Shown: one piece after another, positions 1 through 9,996 of the stretch
Numbering within the stretch: position 1 is the first letter of the stretch
Layout: every line of letters starts with the position of its first letter
Origin: Draconibacterium orientale
GTDB taxonomy: Bacteria > Bacteroidota > Bacteroidia > Bacteroidales > JAADGE01
Length of the DNA: 43,673 nt
NCBI GenBank assembly: GCA_022729995.1
Contig: DZBS01000006.1
Location: 10,232-53,904, forward strand
Reading direction: 5' to 3'
Position numbers and translations under genes: made by a program
The notes under the pieces: model-generated
Database searches by the model: none
Told to the model about the DNA's origin: nothing
The model's input: the letters and a program-made list of their open reading frames with translations, nothing else

Positions 1-2
1 AT

Positions 3-92
3 CTTGCCGACAGTATAAAAATCGGTTTGATAGTTTTTATCGGAACAGAAAAAGCCAATGAAATAGCAGAAAAAATTAGAAAATTGACTTAG
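3..92 (+). CDS. C-terminal fragment of an unidentified protein (truncated by window start)
   Basis: Open frame from position 3: LADSIKIGLIVFIGTEKANEIAEKIRKLT*; no start in window. Confidence 0.5.
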   Translation, partial: LADSIKIGLIVFIGTEKANEIAEKIRKLT

Positions 93-155
93 TATAAATT
101 TAAAAAACTAAAAAAATATATTTTGAAAAATAATTTTATAAATATTGAAAACATA

Positions 156-186
156 TTTGTTTAGTAACTAATATTTTGTATTTTTG
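156..186 (+). promoter_or_regulatory. Bacteroidota-type promoter upstream of rpsF
   Basis: TTTG (156-159), 19-nt spacer, TATTTTTG (179-186), matching the TTTG/TAnnTTTG consensus. Confidence 0.6.
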
Positions 187-229
187 CCCGCTCAAATTTA
201 TTAATAATTAATTCAAAAATTTAATAATT

Positions 230-589
230 ATGATTAACAGTTATGAAACCGTTTTCATTATAACTCCCGTTTTATCTGAAGATCAGGTAAAGGAAGCGGT
301 AAAAAAATTCAGAACCGTTTTAACCGACGGAGGCGCTGAAATTGTAAATGAAGAAGATTGGGGCTTAAAAAAATTAGCTTACCCGATTAAACACAAAACC
401 ACAGGTTTTTATAGTCTTATTGAATTTAAATGCGACAGCCAATTAATCAAAAAACTTGAAATTGAATACAAAAGAGATGAAAAAATTATTCGTTTCTTAA
501 CATTTCATTTAGACAAATTCGCTGTAGCTTATGCTGAAAGAAGAAGAAATAAAAAAAATCAAAAAGTAGAAACAAAGGAGGAAAAGTAA
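230..589 (+). CDS. rpsF: 30S ribosomal protein S6
   Basis: [24 protein letters not shown]..., followed by S18 and L9 in canonical order. Confidence 0.97.
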   Translation: MINSYETVFIITPVLSEDQVKEAVKKFRTVLTDGGAEIVNEEDWGLKKLAYPIKHKTTGFYSLIEFKCDSQLIKKLEIEYKRDEKIIRFLTFHLDKFAVAYAERRRNKKNQKVETKEEK

Positions 590-590
590 A

Positions 591-854
591 ATGGCAGATA
601 AAGACATCAGATATTTAACCCCGGTTGCGGTTGATACAGCAAAATCAAAATATTGCAGATTCAAAAAACACAATATTAGATACGTAGATTATAAAGATCC
701 GGAATTCTTAAAACAATTCCTAAATGAACAAGGTAAAATTTTACCACGTCGTTTAACCGGAACATCTTTAAAATACCAACGTAAAGTGGCAAAAGCGGTA
801 AAAAGAGCAAGACATTTAGCTTTCTTACCTTATGTTACAGATTTAATGAAATAG
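591..854 (+). CDS. rpsR: 30S ribosomal protein S18
   Basis: [54 protein letters not shown] is typical S18. Confidence 0.98.
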   Translation: MADKDIRYLTPVAVDTAKSKYCRFKKHNIRYVDYKDPEFLKQFLNEQGKILPRRLTGTSLKYQRKVAKAVKRARHLAFLPYVTDLMK

Positions 855-884
855 TTTTGTATAATTTCAAAAAACAAATTTAAA

Positions 885-1331
885 ATGGAAATTATTTTAA
901 TTCAAGATATAGATAAGTTAGGATACAAAGACGATGTTGTGAAAGTGAAAAACGGATATGCAACAAACTTTCTTATTCCTAACGGATTTGCCGTTCACGC
1001 AACTGACTCGGCAAAAAAAGTTCATGCCGAAAACATGAAACAAAGAGCACACAAAGAAGATAAAATTAAACAATCTGCAATGGATATTGCAACAAAACTT
1101 GAATCGATGAAACTTGTTTTGGGAGCAAAAACCAGTTCGACAGGTAAAATTTTTGGTTCTGTTAATACTATTCAATTAGCTGAAGCTCTTAGCAAACAAG
1201 GTTTAGAAATCGACAGAAAGAAAATTTCTATTAAAGAAGATTCTGTTAAAGAAATTGGTTCTTACACAGCAATTTTTAAACTTCACAGAGAAGTTAGAGT
1301 TGAACTTCCGTTTGAAGTAGTTTCTGAATAA
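885..1331 (+). CDS. rplI: 50S ribosomal protein L9
   Basis: MEIILIQDIDKLGYKDDVVKVKNGYATNFLIPNGFAV is typical L9 N-terminus. Confidence 0.98.
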   Translation: MEIILIQDIDKLGYKDDVVKVKNGYATNFLIPNGFAVHATDSAKKVHAENMKQRAHKEDKIKQSAMDIATKLESMKLVLGAKTSSTGKIFGSVNTIQLAEALSKQGLEIDRKKISIKEDSVKEIGSYTAIFKLHREVRVELPFEVVSE

Positions 1332-1357
1332 TTCCTTCAAAAACATATTTAATAATT

Positions 1358-1389
1358 AAGCATTTTGGTTTATTCCAAAATGCTTTTTT
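1358..1389. terminator. Intrinsic terminator after rplI
   Basis: AAGCATTTTGG / CCAAAATGCTT hairpin with short loop followed by a T run; sits between convergent genes. Confidence 0.8.
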
Positions 1390-2251
1390 TATTTTCAATT
1401 TTCCTGTCTCTAATATCTATTTTGTTATAAATATGGCTCAACAGAATCACAAAAATCAAAGCCGTTATTCCCATTAATGCATTATAAAAATGCGGCAGCG
1501 AAAGTGCAAATCTTATTAAAATTGTTGCTATTGCATAAGCTGTATTTCTAAAAACTACCGAATATTTATGATTATATCTTAATGAAATTATTACAATTAA
1601 AATGTCGGTGAAAATTAATACACTATAGAACATTGTAAAAAACTGAAAATAATTTGATCCTTTCCAATACAGAAAAACGTCGTAAATTCCGATAATTATA
1701 AAAGTAAAAATCATAAAAACGGCTAAACCTTTTTTGGCAGATTCAAAATTTGTTTTTTCGCTCGGGTCGCAAGTAATTTCAACATATTTTTGTGTTTTTG
1801 AAAATATATAAACGCCTGCAAAAATTATTAATGCTCCAAAAATATCCGACATTATAAACATCATAGGTTCTGTCGTGTGTTCAATATTTATTGGCAAATC
1901 TATGTAACTAAATTCTTTAAAAGCCTGACGCAGAAGAATTAACGAAAATATTTCAAATTGCTTTGCCATCGAGTCGCTTATGGAGTATGCAAGCATAAAA
2001 ACCATTTCAATTATTTCTATGGCAAGAAGAATTTTGAAAACTATTTCAACAGTTAAAAAATATGAATCCGGAATGTATGAAGAAAAATTAATTCCGAAAG
2101 CACCATTTTTTTTCAGAAATATAAATAAAATGCTTCCCAAAAAAATAAATACAAGCGAAGTGCTAATTAGTCTAAAACTTTTTGTGCTTTCTATTTTTTT
2201 GAATAACGAATCAAAAAGTTTTTCCGAAATTTTGTAAAATAGTTTCTTCAT
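1370..2251 (-). CDS. Multi-pass integral membrane protein of unknown function
   Basis: 293 aa with several hydrophobic segments; family not recognised. Confidence 0.75.
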   Translation of the reverse strand: MKKLFYKISEKLFDSLFKKIESTKSFRLISTSLVFIFLGSILFIFLKKNGAFGINFSSYIPDSYFLTVEIVFKILLAIEIIEMVFMLAYSISDSMAKQFEIFSLILLRQAFKEFSYIDLPINIEHTTEPMMFIMSDIFGALIIFAGVYIFSKTQKYVEITCDPSEKTNFESAKKGLAVFMIFTFIIIGIYDVFLYWKGSNYFQFFTMFYSVLIFTDILIVIISLRYNHKYSVVFRNTAYAIATILIRFALSLPHFYNALMGITALIFVILLSHIYNKIDIRDRKIENKKSILE

Positions 2252-2361
2252 AACAGATATATTTTTATAATCTTTTGATTAGTTTATTGCAAGATATGAA
2301 AAATTGAAATTAAACAATTTAATTTTCGAATTTTTAAAAGCAACTATTTTTTTTCGGATTC

Positions 2362-2778
2362 TTAAATAAGAATAATTTTGAATTCGCATTCGGCAATAAT
2401 TTTATCTTCTAACATTATTTCTGCACTAATAATGGAGAAATCGTCAAATTCAAAGTCTGTTTTTGTTTGGGTAAAAATTGTATCTCCAATTTTTGGAAAA
2501 CTGTAAATTTTAAGATTTTTTATTGCACCTATAAATCCGGTTCTCACTTTTTCATTTTTCTGTTTTGCAATAATTCCTGAACCTGCTGCTGCGGTTTGAG
2601 CCATATTTTCTATTAAACCGGGTTCCTGAAAATATTCGTTTTCGCAAAAAATATTTGTTTCTTTTATTAGAAATGAAGTTTTTGTTGTTCCCGCATTTGA
2701 TTCCAAAATGGAACTAATCATAATAATTGGTTCACGCTGAGGAATGTAATTTAATATTTCTTGTTCTGTTGCAATCAT
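2362..2778 (-). CDS. Hotdog-fold 3-hydroxyacyl-ACP dehydratase-like protein (flexirubin dar locus)
   Basis: ILNYIPQREPIIMISSILE...EPGLIENMAQTAAAGSG resembles FabZ/FabA-like hotdog; abuts the KASIII gene. Confidence 0.8.
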   Translation of the reverse strand: MIATEQEILNYIPQREPIIMISSILESNAGTTKTSFLIKETNIFCENEYFQEPGLIENMAQTAAAGSGIIAKQKNEKVRTGFIGAIKNLKIYSFPKIGDTIFTQTKTDFEFDDFSIISAEIMLEDKIIAECEFKIILI

Positions 2779-3915
2779 TTAAACAACTGTTAATGAAACA
2801 AATGTGTAAGAAAAACGTGCACTTTCCGGAACCATTATCAATATTTTTTGTCCTTTCTTTAATTTATTTCCGTTAAAAAGTTCTTCGAGCATTAGAAAAG
2901 CCGAGGCTGAACCAACATTTCCGACAAAAGGCAGGTTTACAAACCATTTTTCTTCCGGAATTTCAAGATTCATATTTTTTAAGCCATCAAATATTTTATC
3001 TTTAAAAAACATCGATGAAAGGTGAGGCAAAAACCAATCTACTTTACTAACATCGTAATTTCTTTTTTTAATTATTTCATAAAGAAATTTAACTCCAAAA
3101 TTTATAATATTATCGCCAAGCATTCTGGTATCTTGGCTAAGTGTCATTATAGATTTTTCGATAAGTTCTTTTTCGGTGAAATCGCGCCAAGGAATTATTT
3201 CACCGTTTTCGGTAATTTCCATTCCAGCATACATACATGTATCTATTTCGCCTGCAAAAGATGTAATATCAATCCAATCTATTTCCAGTGAAATTGATTT
3301 TTCGTTGGGTTTATTTTGAACTAAAGCAGCTGCAGCTCCGTCGGAAAGCATCCATCTCAAAAACTCTTTTTGGAATGCAAGCATTGGTTTTTTCTCCAAT
3401 GTTTCTATTAATTTTGTTTCTTCTTCAAAGTTTTTTGCTTGAAGCCATGTCGATATTTTTTCGCTTCCTGTTGTAATTGCGTTTGTAGAATTCCCTGAAA
3501 GTATTGATAAATAAGCATGTTTAAGAGCCAACATTCCCGAATTGCATGAACCGGAAGTTGACATATATTCAAGATTATGTAATTTCAGCAATCCGTGAAC
3601 CATTGATGCGTGCGAAGGCAAAAGTTGGTCGGGAGAAGTTGTTCCGCATGCCAAAAGTTCCAATTCTGAAAGTTTGAAGTTTTCGTTTTCCAATTTCTTT
3701 ATACTTTCGGCTGTAAGTTGTGCATTTGTGTGTGTCGATTTGCCGTTTTTATCAATTGCATAATATCTTTTTTCTATTCTGTTGTTTCTAAGAATAATTG
3801 GTTTTGCTTTTGATTTTGTATCGTTAATATAGCCCAAATATTCTTCCATTTCTGAGTTTTCGATTGCTTTCCCGGGTAAAAATTTTTGGATATTGGTAAT
3901 GTAAACTTTTGCCAT
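2779..3915 (-). CDS. darB: KASIII-family ketosynthase, DarB-like (dialkylresorcinol biosynthesis)
   Basis: Catalytic Cys context TSGSCNSGMLALKHA, His in LPHLSS, Asn in NVGSAS; adjacent to DarA-like gene. Confidence 0.8.
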   Translation of the reverse strand: MAKVYITNIQKFLPGKAIENSEMEEYLGYINDTKSKAKPIILRNNRIEKRYYAIDKNGKSTHTNAQLTAESIKKLENENFKLSELELLACGTTSPDQLLPSHASMVHGLLKLHNLEYMSTSGSCNSGMLALKHAYLSILSGNSTNAITTGSEKISTWLQAKNFEEETKLIETLEKKPMLAFQKEFLRWMLSDGAAAALVQNKPNEKSISLEIDWIDITSFAGEIDTCMYAGMEITENGEIIPWRDFTEKELIEKSIMTLSQDTRMLGDNIINFGVKFLYEIIKKRNYDVSKVDWFLPHLSSMFFKDKIFDGLKNMNLEIPEEKWFVNLPFVGNVGSASAFLMLEELFNGNKLKKGQKILIMVPESARFSYTFVSLTVV

Positions 3916-4015
3916 TTCTTTAATTGTTCAAATTTTCAAGTCTGTTTTATTTAGTGGTGCAAAAATATAAAAATGAATGAATTAATTTTTATGTTTTTGA
4001 ATATCATTATTGAAA

Positions 4016-4921
4016 TTATGACGAGTAATATTTTATTTCCGATTTTGCCGATTTATTGAATATTATTTTCTTTATTTTGAAAAACAATGACGCAAAAGGA
4101 GATACTCCAAAAATGACAAAATATAAGTAGTTTTTAAATATATTCAGTCTTCTTTTTCTTTGTTTTGGTGTTAAATTTCCTTCTTTTAAAATTTTTGTGT
4201 ACCAAATATTAAAAATTCTGCCTCCGTTTAATTCGGTTTTCATAATTGCATAATCAATTTCTATTGCTCCGTTTTCAACCAACGATTTTTGCAGATTCAT
4301 CAGATTATTATTTATTAATTTTTCATAAATAATTTTTCCGAATTTACCTGTATTTTCAATATCCGATTTGCTAACTCCGGCTGCAGGCCAAATTCCTTTT
4401 GCTTCTTTTTGTCCGTTTATTAACCAGCGAACAATTGTAATTACGCTCACCAAATTATTGTTTTTATCAGACAAAACAATGTTTCCGACAATTTTTCCTC
4501 CAATTTCATTTATAAGATTTTTAGTTTTTGAATGAGCATTAACCCACATATTTCTAACTCCGTAGACAGTAACAATCGGTTTATCTTTTAATAATTTTCC
4601 GGCTTCTTCGCTTTTCAAAAATGAAGTAATAGGAATCGACGGTGATAAATACCAAACTTGTCCGGCTAAAACAATTAAATCGAAATCATTATTGATATTA
4701 AAATCCGAATTATTTATTTGGCAAGGTTTAAGTCCGACACTTTCGGGGAAAACATCAAAAAATTCGTTTGCAGTCCAAGGGAAAGGATATTCGGGAATTG
4801 CTTTAATTTCTTTGTACGTGATTTCAATTTCGGAAGGAATTTCTTTTTCATTGAAAATTGATTTACAAATGTCCAATATTTGTCCGCTTTGACTGTAATA
4901 TATAACTAATATTTTTTTCAT
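4016..4921 (-). CDS. darA: DarA-like dialkylresorcinol biosynthesis protein (flavodoxin-like N-terminus)
   Basis: MKKILVIYYSQSGQILDICKSI... about 300 aa, as in proteins annotated DarA next to DarB in Bacteroidota. Confidence 0.8.
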   Translation of the reverse strand: MKKILVIYYSQSGQILDICKSIFNEKEIPSEIEITYKEIKAIPEYPFPWTANEFFDVFPESVGLKPCQINNSDFNINNDFDLIVLAGQVWYLSPSIPITSFLKSEEAGKLLKDKPIVTVYGVRNMWVNAHSKTKNLINEIGGKIVGNIVLSDKNNNLVSVITIVRWLINGQKEAKGIWPAAGVSKSDIENTGKFGKIIYEKLINNNLMNLQKSLVENGAIEIDYAIMKTELNGGRIFNIWYTKILKEGNLTPKQRKRRLNIFKNYLYFVIFGVSPFASLFFKIKKIIFNKSAKSEIKYYSS

Positions 4922-4968
4922 TTTGATTGTTTTTCAAATACTTATATTGATATTTTTATTATTTTCTA

Positions 4969-6243
4969 TTACAATCTTTTAAATCGTTCATAATAAATTG
5001 TTAAAAAATTTAATGTTAAAGAAAATAATATTAATGAAGCAATTTGAGGTAAAACTTCAATAATTCCGTAATCTTTCAAAAAAATTTTATAAAAACCTTC
5101 TAAACCCCAATTCATCGGCGAAATTATACTTATATCCTGCATAATTTTCGGCATTGTGTAAACAGGAAACCAAACTCCGGCAATTGCTGCCATAATTATA
5201 ACTCCGACAGAACCAAAAACACCGGCTTGTTCGTGCGTTGTTGCAACAGTTCCAACAGCTGCACCAAAACCTGTAGCTGCAAATCCTGATGCTAAAGCAA
5301 CCATAATTAAAGCAAAAATATGATTTCCGAGTTTTAATTGTGGCAAACCGAAAAGCGGTAAAATATAAATCCCGATTAGCAACATCAAAATAAATTGAAT
5401 CATTGTAACTCCCATGTAAATAATTGTTTTACTCGTGATAACGTGAAAATACGAGCCGGGCATAGTTCTAAGACGAAAAAAGCTGCCGTCGTTTCTTTCG
5501 TTAATCATGTTTCCCGAAATCGGTATAACAATGAAAAACATAGCAAAAAGTGTCCAAGCCGGAACATTATGTTGAGTTGAATTAGGAATAATTCTGCTTT
5601 CTTTTTCGTAAGCAAAAATTTCTTTAAAACTTATTGATTCTGTGGCTTTTATTTCAGTTTTATTTTCTGTTCCGGTCATTTCTGCAATTTGCTCGGCCAA
5701 AAGTTTGAAAAGTATTTGTGTTTCGGTTTTTCCGGTGTATTCTCTAATCGACGATAATATTGCCTGTTTGAAAGTTTGCTTTAATGTGGGTTCTGTAAGT
5801 ATTTGAATTTCTATAGTATTAGAATTTTCTAATTTGTGAATATCCGGTGTTTCGCCGCTAAAAAACTTGGCAATCATCGGTTTTACTTTATTTCTGACAG
5901 AATCTGTTGCGCCGGCCGGAATTATTACCGCAATTTTATATTTTCCGTCCGACACTTTTTTTAGTGCATAATTGTAATTATAGTTTTTTATATCTTTTTT
6001 TTCGGTAATTTGAAATATTTCGGCACTTTGAAGTCCTTCTTTTATTGTTTTTCCAAGAATATCATTATCGTTATCAATAAAAAGAATTTCTATTTGCGAT
6101 TCTTTTAACGATTGAAGCGTTGTGTCTTGTGCAAGCGAAATAACTATTATTAGTGCAACAGGCATTATAAAAAGTATTGCCAAACCGGGAATATCTCTAA
6201 TCAGAATTAAATATTCTTTTATAATAGAAGCTTTTAGTTTCAT
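4969..6243 (-). CDS. ABC-2 type transporter permease
   Basis: N-terminal TM, large extracytoplasmic domain, C-terminal five-to-six TM bundle; next to ABC ATPase. Confidence 0.9.
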   Translation of the reverse strand: MKLKASIIKEYLILIRDIPGLAILFIMPVALIIVISLAQDTTLQSLKESQIEILFIDNDNDILGKTIKEGLQSAEIFQITEKKDIKNYNYNYALKKVSDGKYKIAVIIPAGATDSVRNKVKPMIAKFFSGETPDIHKLENSNTIEIQILTEPTLKQTFKQAILSSIREYTGKTETQILFKLLAEQIAEMTGTENKTEIKATESISFKEIFAYEKESRIIPNSTQHNVPAWTLFAMFFIVIPISGNMINERNDGSFFRLRTMPGSYFHVITSKTIIYMGVTMIQFILMLLIGIYILPLFGLPQLKLGNHIFALIMVALASGFAATGFGAAVGTVATTHEQAGVFGSVGVIIMAAIAGVWFPVYTMPKIMQDISIISPMNWGLEGFYKIFLKDYGIIEVLPQIASLILFSLTLNFLTIYYERFKRL

Positions 6244-6345
6244 CTGTTTATTTCTAATTGTTTTTAAAGGTCAGATAGGAACATCCTGAATAATCATTCG
6301 TTTGTGTGTTGAGAAATATACATTGATGTTTCACTTTCTTATTTT

Positions 6346-7065
6346 TTATTTCGTTAGTTTAAAAAACACTTGTTCAAGGTTTTTGCAATTGTTTTGTTCT
6401 ATTAGTTTATACGGATTTCCTTGTGCAATAATTTTACCCGATTCGAGAATTGCTATTTCGGAGCAAAATTTTTCTGCTTCGTCTAAATAATGCGATGTAT
6501 AAATTATTGTTGTTCCGGTTTTATTAATTTTTTTGAGAAGCTCCATTATTTCAAATCTCGAATGTGCGTCGATTCCCACAGCAGGCTCGTCTAAGAGAAG
6601 TATTTCCGGATTATGCAGAATTCCTGCAATAATATTAATTCTGCGTTTTAGTCCGCCGGAATAGTGTTTAACTTTCTTATTTGCATGTTCTGTTAAACCA
6701 AATTCTTCGATTCTTTGTTCGATAATAGGTTTTAGCTTTTTTTCTTCAATTCCGTACATTCTTCCGAAAAACATAAGATTTTCGATTCCGGTAAGGGTAG
6801 GATAAAGCGCAATATCTTGAGGAACAACACCTGTTATTGCTTTAAATTTATTCATGTTTTTGCTTTGCAATTGATTATCGAAAAATATTTTTCCCGATGT
6901 TGGAGGAAAAAGTCCGCAAAGCATTGAAAATATTGTTGTTTTTCCGGCACCGTTTGGTCCTAAAAGCCCAAAAACTTCGGCTTTATTTATTTGTAGACTG
7001 ATATTGTTAACAGCAATATTTTCGGATTCGTGATATTTTTTTGTTAAATTTTCTATTCTAATCAT
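6346..7065 (-). CDS. ABC transporter ATP-binding protein
   Basis: Walker A GPNGAGKTT, signature YSGGLKRR, Walker B ILLLDEPAVGID. Confidence 0.96.
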   Translation of the reverse strand: MIRIENLTKKYHESENIAVNNISLQINKAEVFGLLGPNGAGKTTIFSMLCGLFPPTSGKIFFDNQLQSKNMNKFKAITGVVPQDIALYPTLTGIENLMFFGRMYGIEEKKLKPIIEQRIEEFGLTEHANKKVKHYSGGLKRRINIIAGILHNPEILLLDEPAVGIDAHSRFEIMELLKKINKTGTTIIYTSHYLDEAEKFCSEIAILESGKIIAQGNPYKLIEQNNCKNLEQVFFKLTK

Positions 7066-7075
7066 TTCAAAAAAT

Positions 7076-8101
7076 CTAAAGTTCTTTTACTACTGAATTT
7101 AACCGAGTAAAAATATTCTTTTCCATTTCAAATATTTCCAATAATATTTCTGATGCTTTTAAATAAGGTTCCTCCATTTCGCTTCGTTTTTTTGAAACTC
7201 TTCCTGCCAGAATTGCAAATTCTCTCCATTTGTCGCCGGTTTCGGTCATTAATTTAGAAAGTTCGGCAAGTTTTGAGTTGTTAAAAATAATTGAAATTTC
7301 TTGTAAAAATGCAGCGTAAAGAAATCTGAATCCTGCTCCGCCGGTTCCAATTTCTTCTTGCATACGAACAGCTTGAGCCATATATAAAGCAGCTTTTTTA
7401 GTTCCCAAATTTTTTTCCCAATTCTTAACTTTTTTAGAAAAATATTTAATTCCTTTTACTCCAAAAAGCGGAATAGGAATTGTGAGCATATCGCTGCAAG
7501 TGTGTTTTATTCCTTTAATTACGGCTTTTTTTACATCATGTTCGGCAGTTTTTTCAGAAATATAATACATTTTTCCGCCCGGAGAATAAGTTCCTTTTGC
7601 GTAACGAACTTTTTTTAATCGTTCATAATTAAGCTTTTCAGGATTTATCATTACGGGGTCGCTAATCAGATATTCATTGTTTTCTTTTCCGTATACAACA
7701 ATATTGTGTGCATTAAAATGAAAACGATAGGCAGGCGGAAAATAATCGAGATGAAAAACACCCACAACCATTCCAACCGGAATTCCTTTTTCAAGAAGAT
7801 TGTCGAGTTCCGACATACCTTTGTCTTTATTCTTAAATTTTTTAGCAGTTACTTTGAATCCAAGTCTTTTTGCTGTTCTTTTGAAAATTGTTCCGGGAAG
7901 CGGTCTGAATGAAATTACCGGAATTCCGTTGAGTTTTATAAAAGGTAAATATGAAAAAAATATTCCTGAGCCAATTCCAAAAATCATTGCTTCTGAAAGT
8001 TTTATTCCTTGAAATTTTATAAGATTTGATGTTACTCCGTTTTCGCAATGAGCAGCCATGCTGTGCTCAAAATTTATCTTATTGTTAATTGTATCAGCCA
8101 T
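7076..8101 (-). CDS. BtrH N-terminal domain / DUF4872-like acyltransferase
   Basis: Papain-like pattern: Cys in AAHCENGVTSNLI, His in FNAHNIVVYG, Asp in YLISDPV; typical neighbour of flexirubin ABC and dar genes. Confidence 0.75.
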   Translation of the reverse strand: MADTINNKINFEHSMAAHCENGVTSNLIKFQGIKLSEAMIFGIGSGIFFSYLPFIKLNGIPVISFRPLPGTIFKRTAKRLGFKVTAKKFKNKDKGMSELDNLLEKGIPVGMVVGVFHLDYFPPAYRFHFNAHNIVVYGKENNEYLISDPVMINPEKLNYERLKKVRYAKGTYSPGGKMYYISEKTAEHDVKKAVIKGIKHTCSDMLTIPIPLFGVKGIKYFSKKVKNWEKNLGTKKAALYMAQAVRMQEEIGTGGAGFRFLYAAFLQEISIIFNNSKLAELSKLMTETGDKWREFAILAGRVSKKRSEMEEPYLKASEILLEIFEMEKNIFTRLNSVVKEL

Positions 8102-8105
8102 TTAA

Positions 8106-8561
8106 TTAATTCTTTGTATGTTTTTCGATACTGCTTTCTACAGTTTTAGGATTTATAAGATCTTCTATGCTGATTTCAAATATTTCGGCATAAATTTGTA
8201 ATTTACCGTTACTTAATTTTTTAAAAAATTTTGGTTTGCAATGATTTTTAACTCTAAAAACAAAAGTTTCGGCATATTGCGAAAGTAGTTTATAATCCAT
8301 AATATTTTTTATCATGTAGAAATAAATTGGACTTTTTTCGCCCGAAATTACTTTTTGAAGAGCAATTTTTGCATTTTCGTCTACTTCGTTCCACGCTTCT
8401 CGTAATATATCATTTTTTATATCCCAACCTTTGCTGAAAATTTGAGTGTAGTTTCCGTTTTCGTCTGTAGCATATTGGATTTCTTCAGTTCCTTTAAGCA
8501 TATTTTCGTTATCTTGAGGCACTTCTTGTTTCTTCATTCTGCAAATTTTTATGGAAGGCAA
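8106..8561 (-). CDS. Small protein of flexirubin dar locus, possible C-terminal HTH-like region
   Basis: FRVKNHCKPKFFKKLSNGKLQIYAEIFEISIEDLIN resembles the xre-type helix-turn-helix pattern; 4 nt from the BtrH gene. Confidence 0.6.
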   Translation of the reverse strand: MPSIKICRMKKQEVPQDNENMLKGTEEIQYATDENGNYTQIFSKGWDIKNDILREAWNEVDENAKIALQKVISGEKSPIYFYMIKNIMDYKLLSQYAETFVFRVKNHCKPKFFKKLSNGKLQIYAEIFEISIEDLINPKTVESSIEKHTKN

Positions 8562-8634
8562 ATATATAAAATGTTTTTACTTTTTTTTATATCAATTATA
8601 AAAAGGATTATTTAAAAAATTTACAAAAAAAAAA

Positions 8635-8765
8635 GAGGCAGTCTAAAAAGTAAATTTTGCTGTCATTTCGACCAAAGGGTAAAATCTTAATGCGTTCGTA
8701 TTATGGACAATAGATTTTTCACTTCGTTCGAAATGACAACTTTTTTCGACTTTTTAGACTGCCTC
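8635..8765. repeat. MITE-like palindromic element, 131 bp with perfect 17-bp terminal inverted repeats
   Basis: GAGGCAGTCTAAAAAGT (8635-8651) and ACTTTTTAGACTGCCTC (8749-8765); inner inverted repeat TGTCATTTCGA (8661-8671) / TCGAAATGACA (8728-8738). Confidence 0.75.
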
Positions 8766-8794
8766 GTCTGCTTAATATTTCCGGTTTAACAAGT

Positions 8795-9796
8795 TTACCA
8801 ACGAATAAGAGCCGAAGCCCAAGTAAATCCGCTTCCAAATGCAGTTAAAGCAAATAATTGTCCTTCTTTAATTCGACCTTGTTCCCAAAGTTCGCTCATT
8901 AAAATTGGAATTGTAGCAGCTGTTGTGTTGCCAAATCTTTCAATATTATTATAAATTTTTTCGTCGGGAAGTTTTAGTAATCTTTGAACCATTTGAGAAA
9001 TTCTGTAGTTTGCTTGATGCGGTAAAAGCATATCAATATCGGCAACCGTTAAATTATTGTGGTTTAAAGCTTCAATAACAACTTCGGGCATTCTTGTAAC
9101 TGCATTTTTGAATACAAGTTGTCCGTCCATTTGCGGATGAATTTCTTCGTAATTTTCTTCAATTCCCGGATAAAATGTTGTTGCTCTTCCTGAACCGGGA
9201 GATTTAATTCTTAGAACTTCTGCAAAATTACCGTCGGAATGCAAGTGAGTTGAAAGAATTCCTTTTCCTTCTTCGTTGTGAGCTTCTAAAACAACAGCTC
9301 CTGCACCGTCGCCAAATAAAACGCCCATTCCTCTTCCGCGAGTTGTAAGGTCTAAGGCAATGCTTTGAGTTTCCGAAGCCATTAAAAGAATTTTTTTATA
9401 CATTCCGCTTTTAATAAATTGGTCGGCAACAGATAATGCGTATATAAATCCCGAGCATTGTGCTCTTATGTCGATTGCGGGAATTGTTCCCATATTTAAC
9501 ATTGCTTGAGCTAAAACACCGCTTCCGGGAAAATAATAATCGGAACTTAATGTTGCAAAAACAATTGCATCAATTTCTTCGGGTTTAACGCCGGCTCTTT
9601 CCATTGCAATATTTGCAGCTTTTACGGCCATTTTTGCTGTAGAACCTTCTTCAACAGGGTGAAATCTTCTTTCTTTTATTCCTGTTCTTTCTTGAATCCA
9701 CTCGTCGGTGGTATCCATTATTTTTTCAAGGTCTTTGTTTGTTACAATTTTTTCCGGCACATAATGTCCGACGCCTGTAATTTTTGAATGAAACAT
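8795..9796 (-). CDS. fabH: 3-oxoacyl-ACP synthase III (FabH)
   Basis: ITGVGHYVPEKIVTNKDLEKIMDTTDEWIQERTGIKERR, DIRAQCSGFIYAL, LPHQANYRI, GNTTAATIP. Confidence 0.96.
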   Translation of the reverse strand: MFHSKITGVGHYVPEKIVTNKDLEKIMDTTDEWIQERTGIKERRFHPVEEGSTAKMAVKAANIAMERAGVKPEEIDAIVFATLSSDYYFPGSGVLAQAMLNMGTIPAIDIRAQCSGFIYALSVADQFIKSGMYKKILLMASETQSIALDLTTRGRGMGVLFGDGAGAVVLEAHNEEGKGILSTHLHSDGNFAEVLRIKSPGSGRATTFYPGIEENYEEIHPQMDGQLVFKNAVTRMPEVVIEALNHNNLTVADIDMLLPHQANYRISQMVQRLLKLPDEKIYNNIERFGNTTAATIPILMSELWEQGRIKEGQLFALTAFGSGFTWASALIRW

Positions 9797-9996
9797 AATT
9801 TATTAGAATTTATTTTTTGTTCGATAATTTTTAGAACGCCAAATATGCAAAAAAAATGTATTACAGGAAAAAAAAATTTTGGAATATATAAAACGGTCCA
9901 AAATTTCAGTTTGTCAAAAACATGATAAAAGCGTTTTATTATTTGATTTTTTTTATCTATTTATGCCGATTATTAATTTTAAAAAGAAAAATAATT

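Noticed and set aside
918-1175. Minus-strand ORF of 85 aa inside rplI
   Set aside because: Antisense to a certain ribosomal protein gene; composition is the reverse-complement artefact of AT-rich coding DNA.
2779-3915. Second housekeeping fabH
   Set aside because: A canonical FabH is at 8795-9796; this divergent KASIII lies between a dehydratase and a DarA-like gene, fitting DarB.
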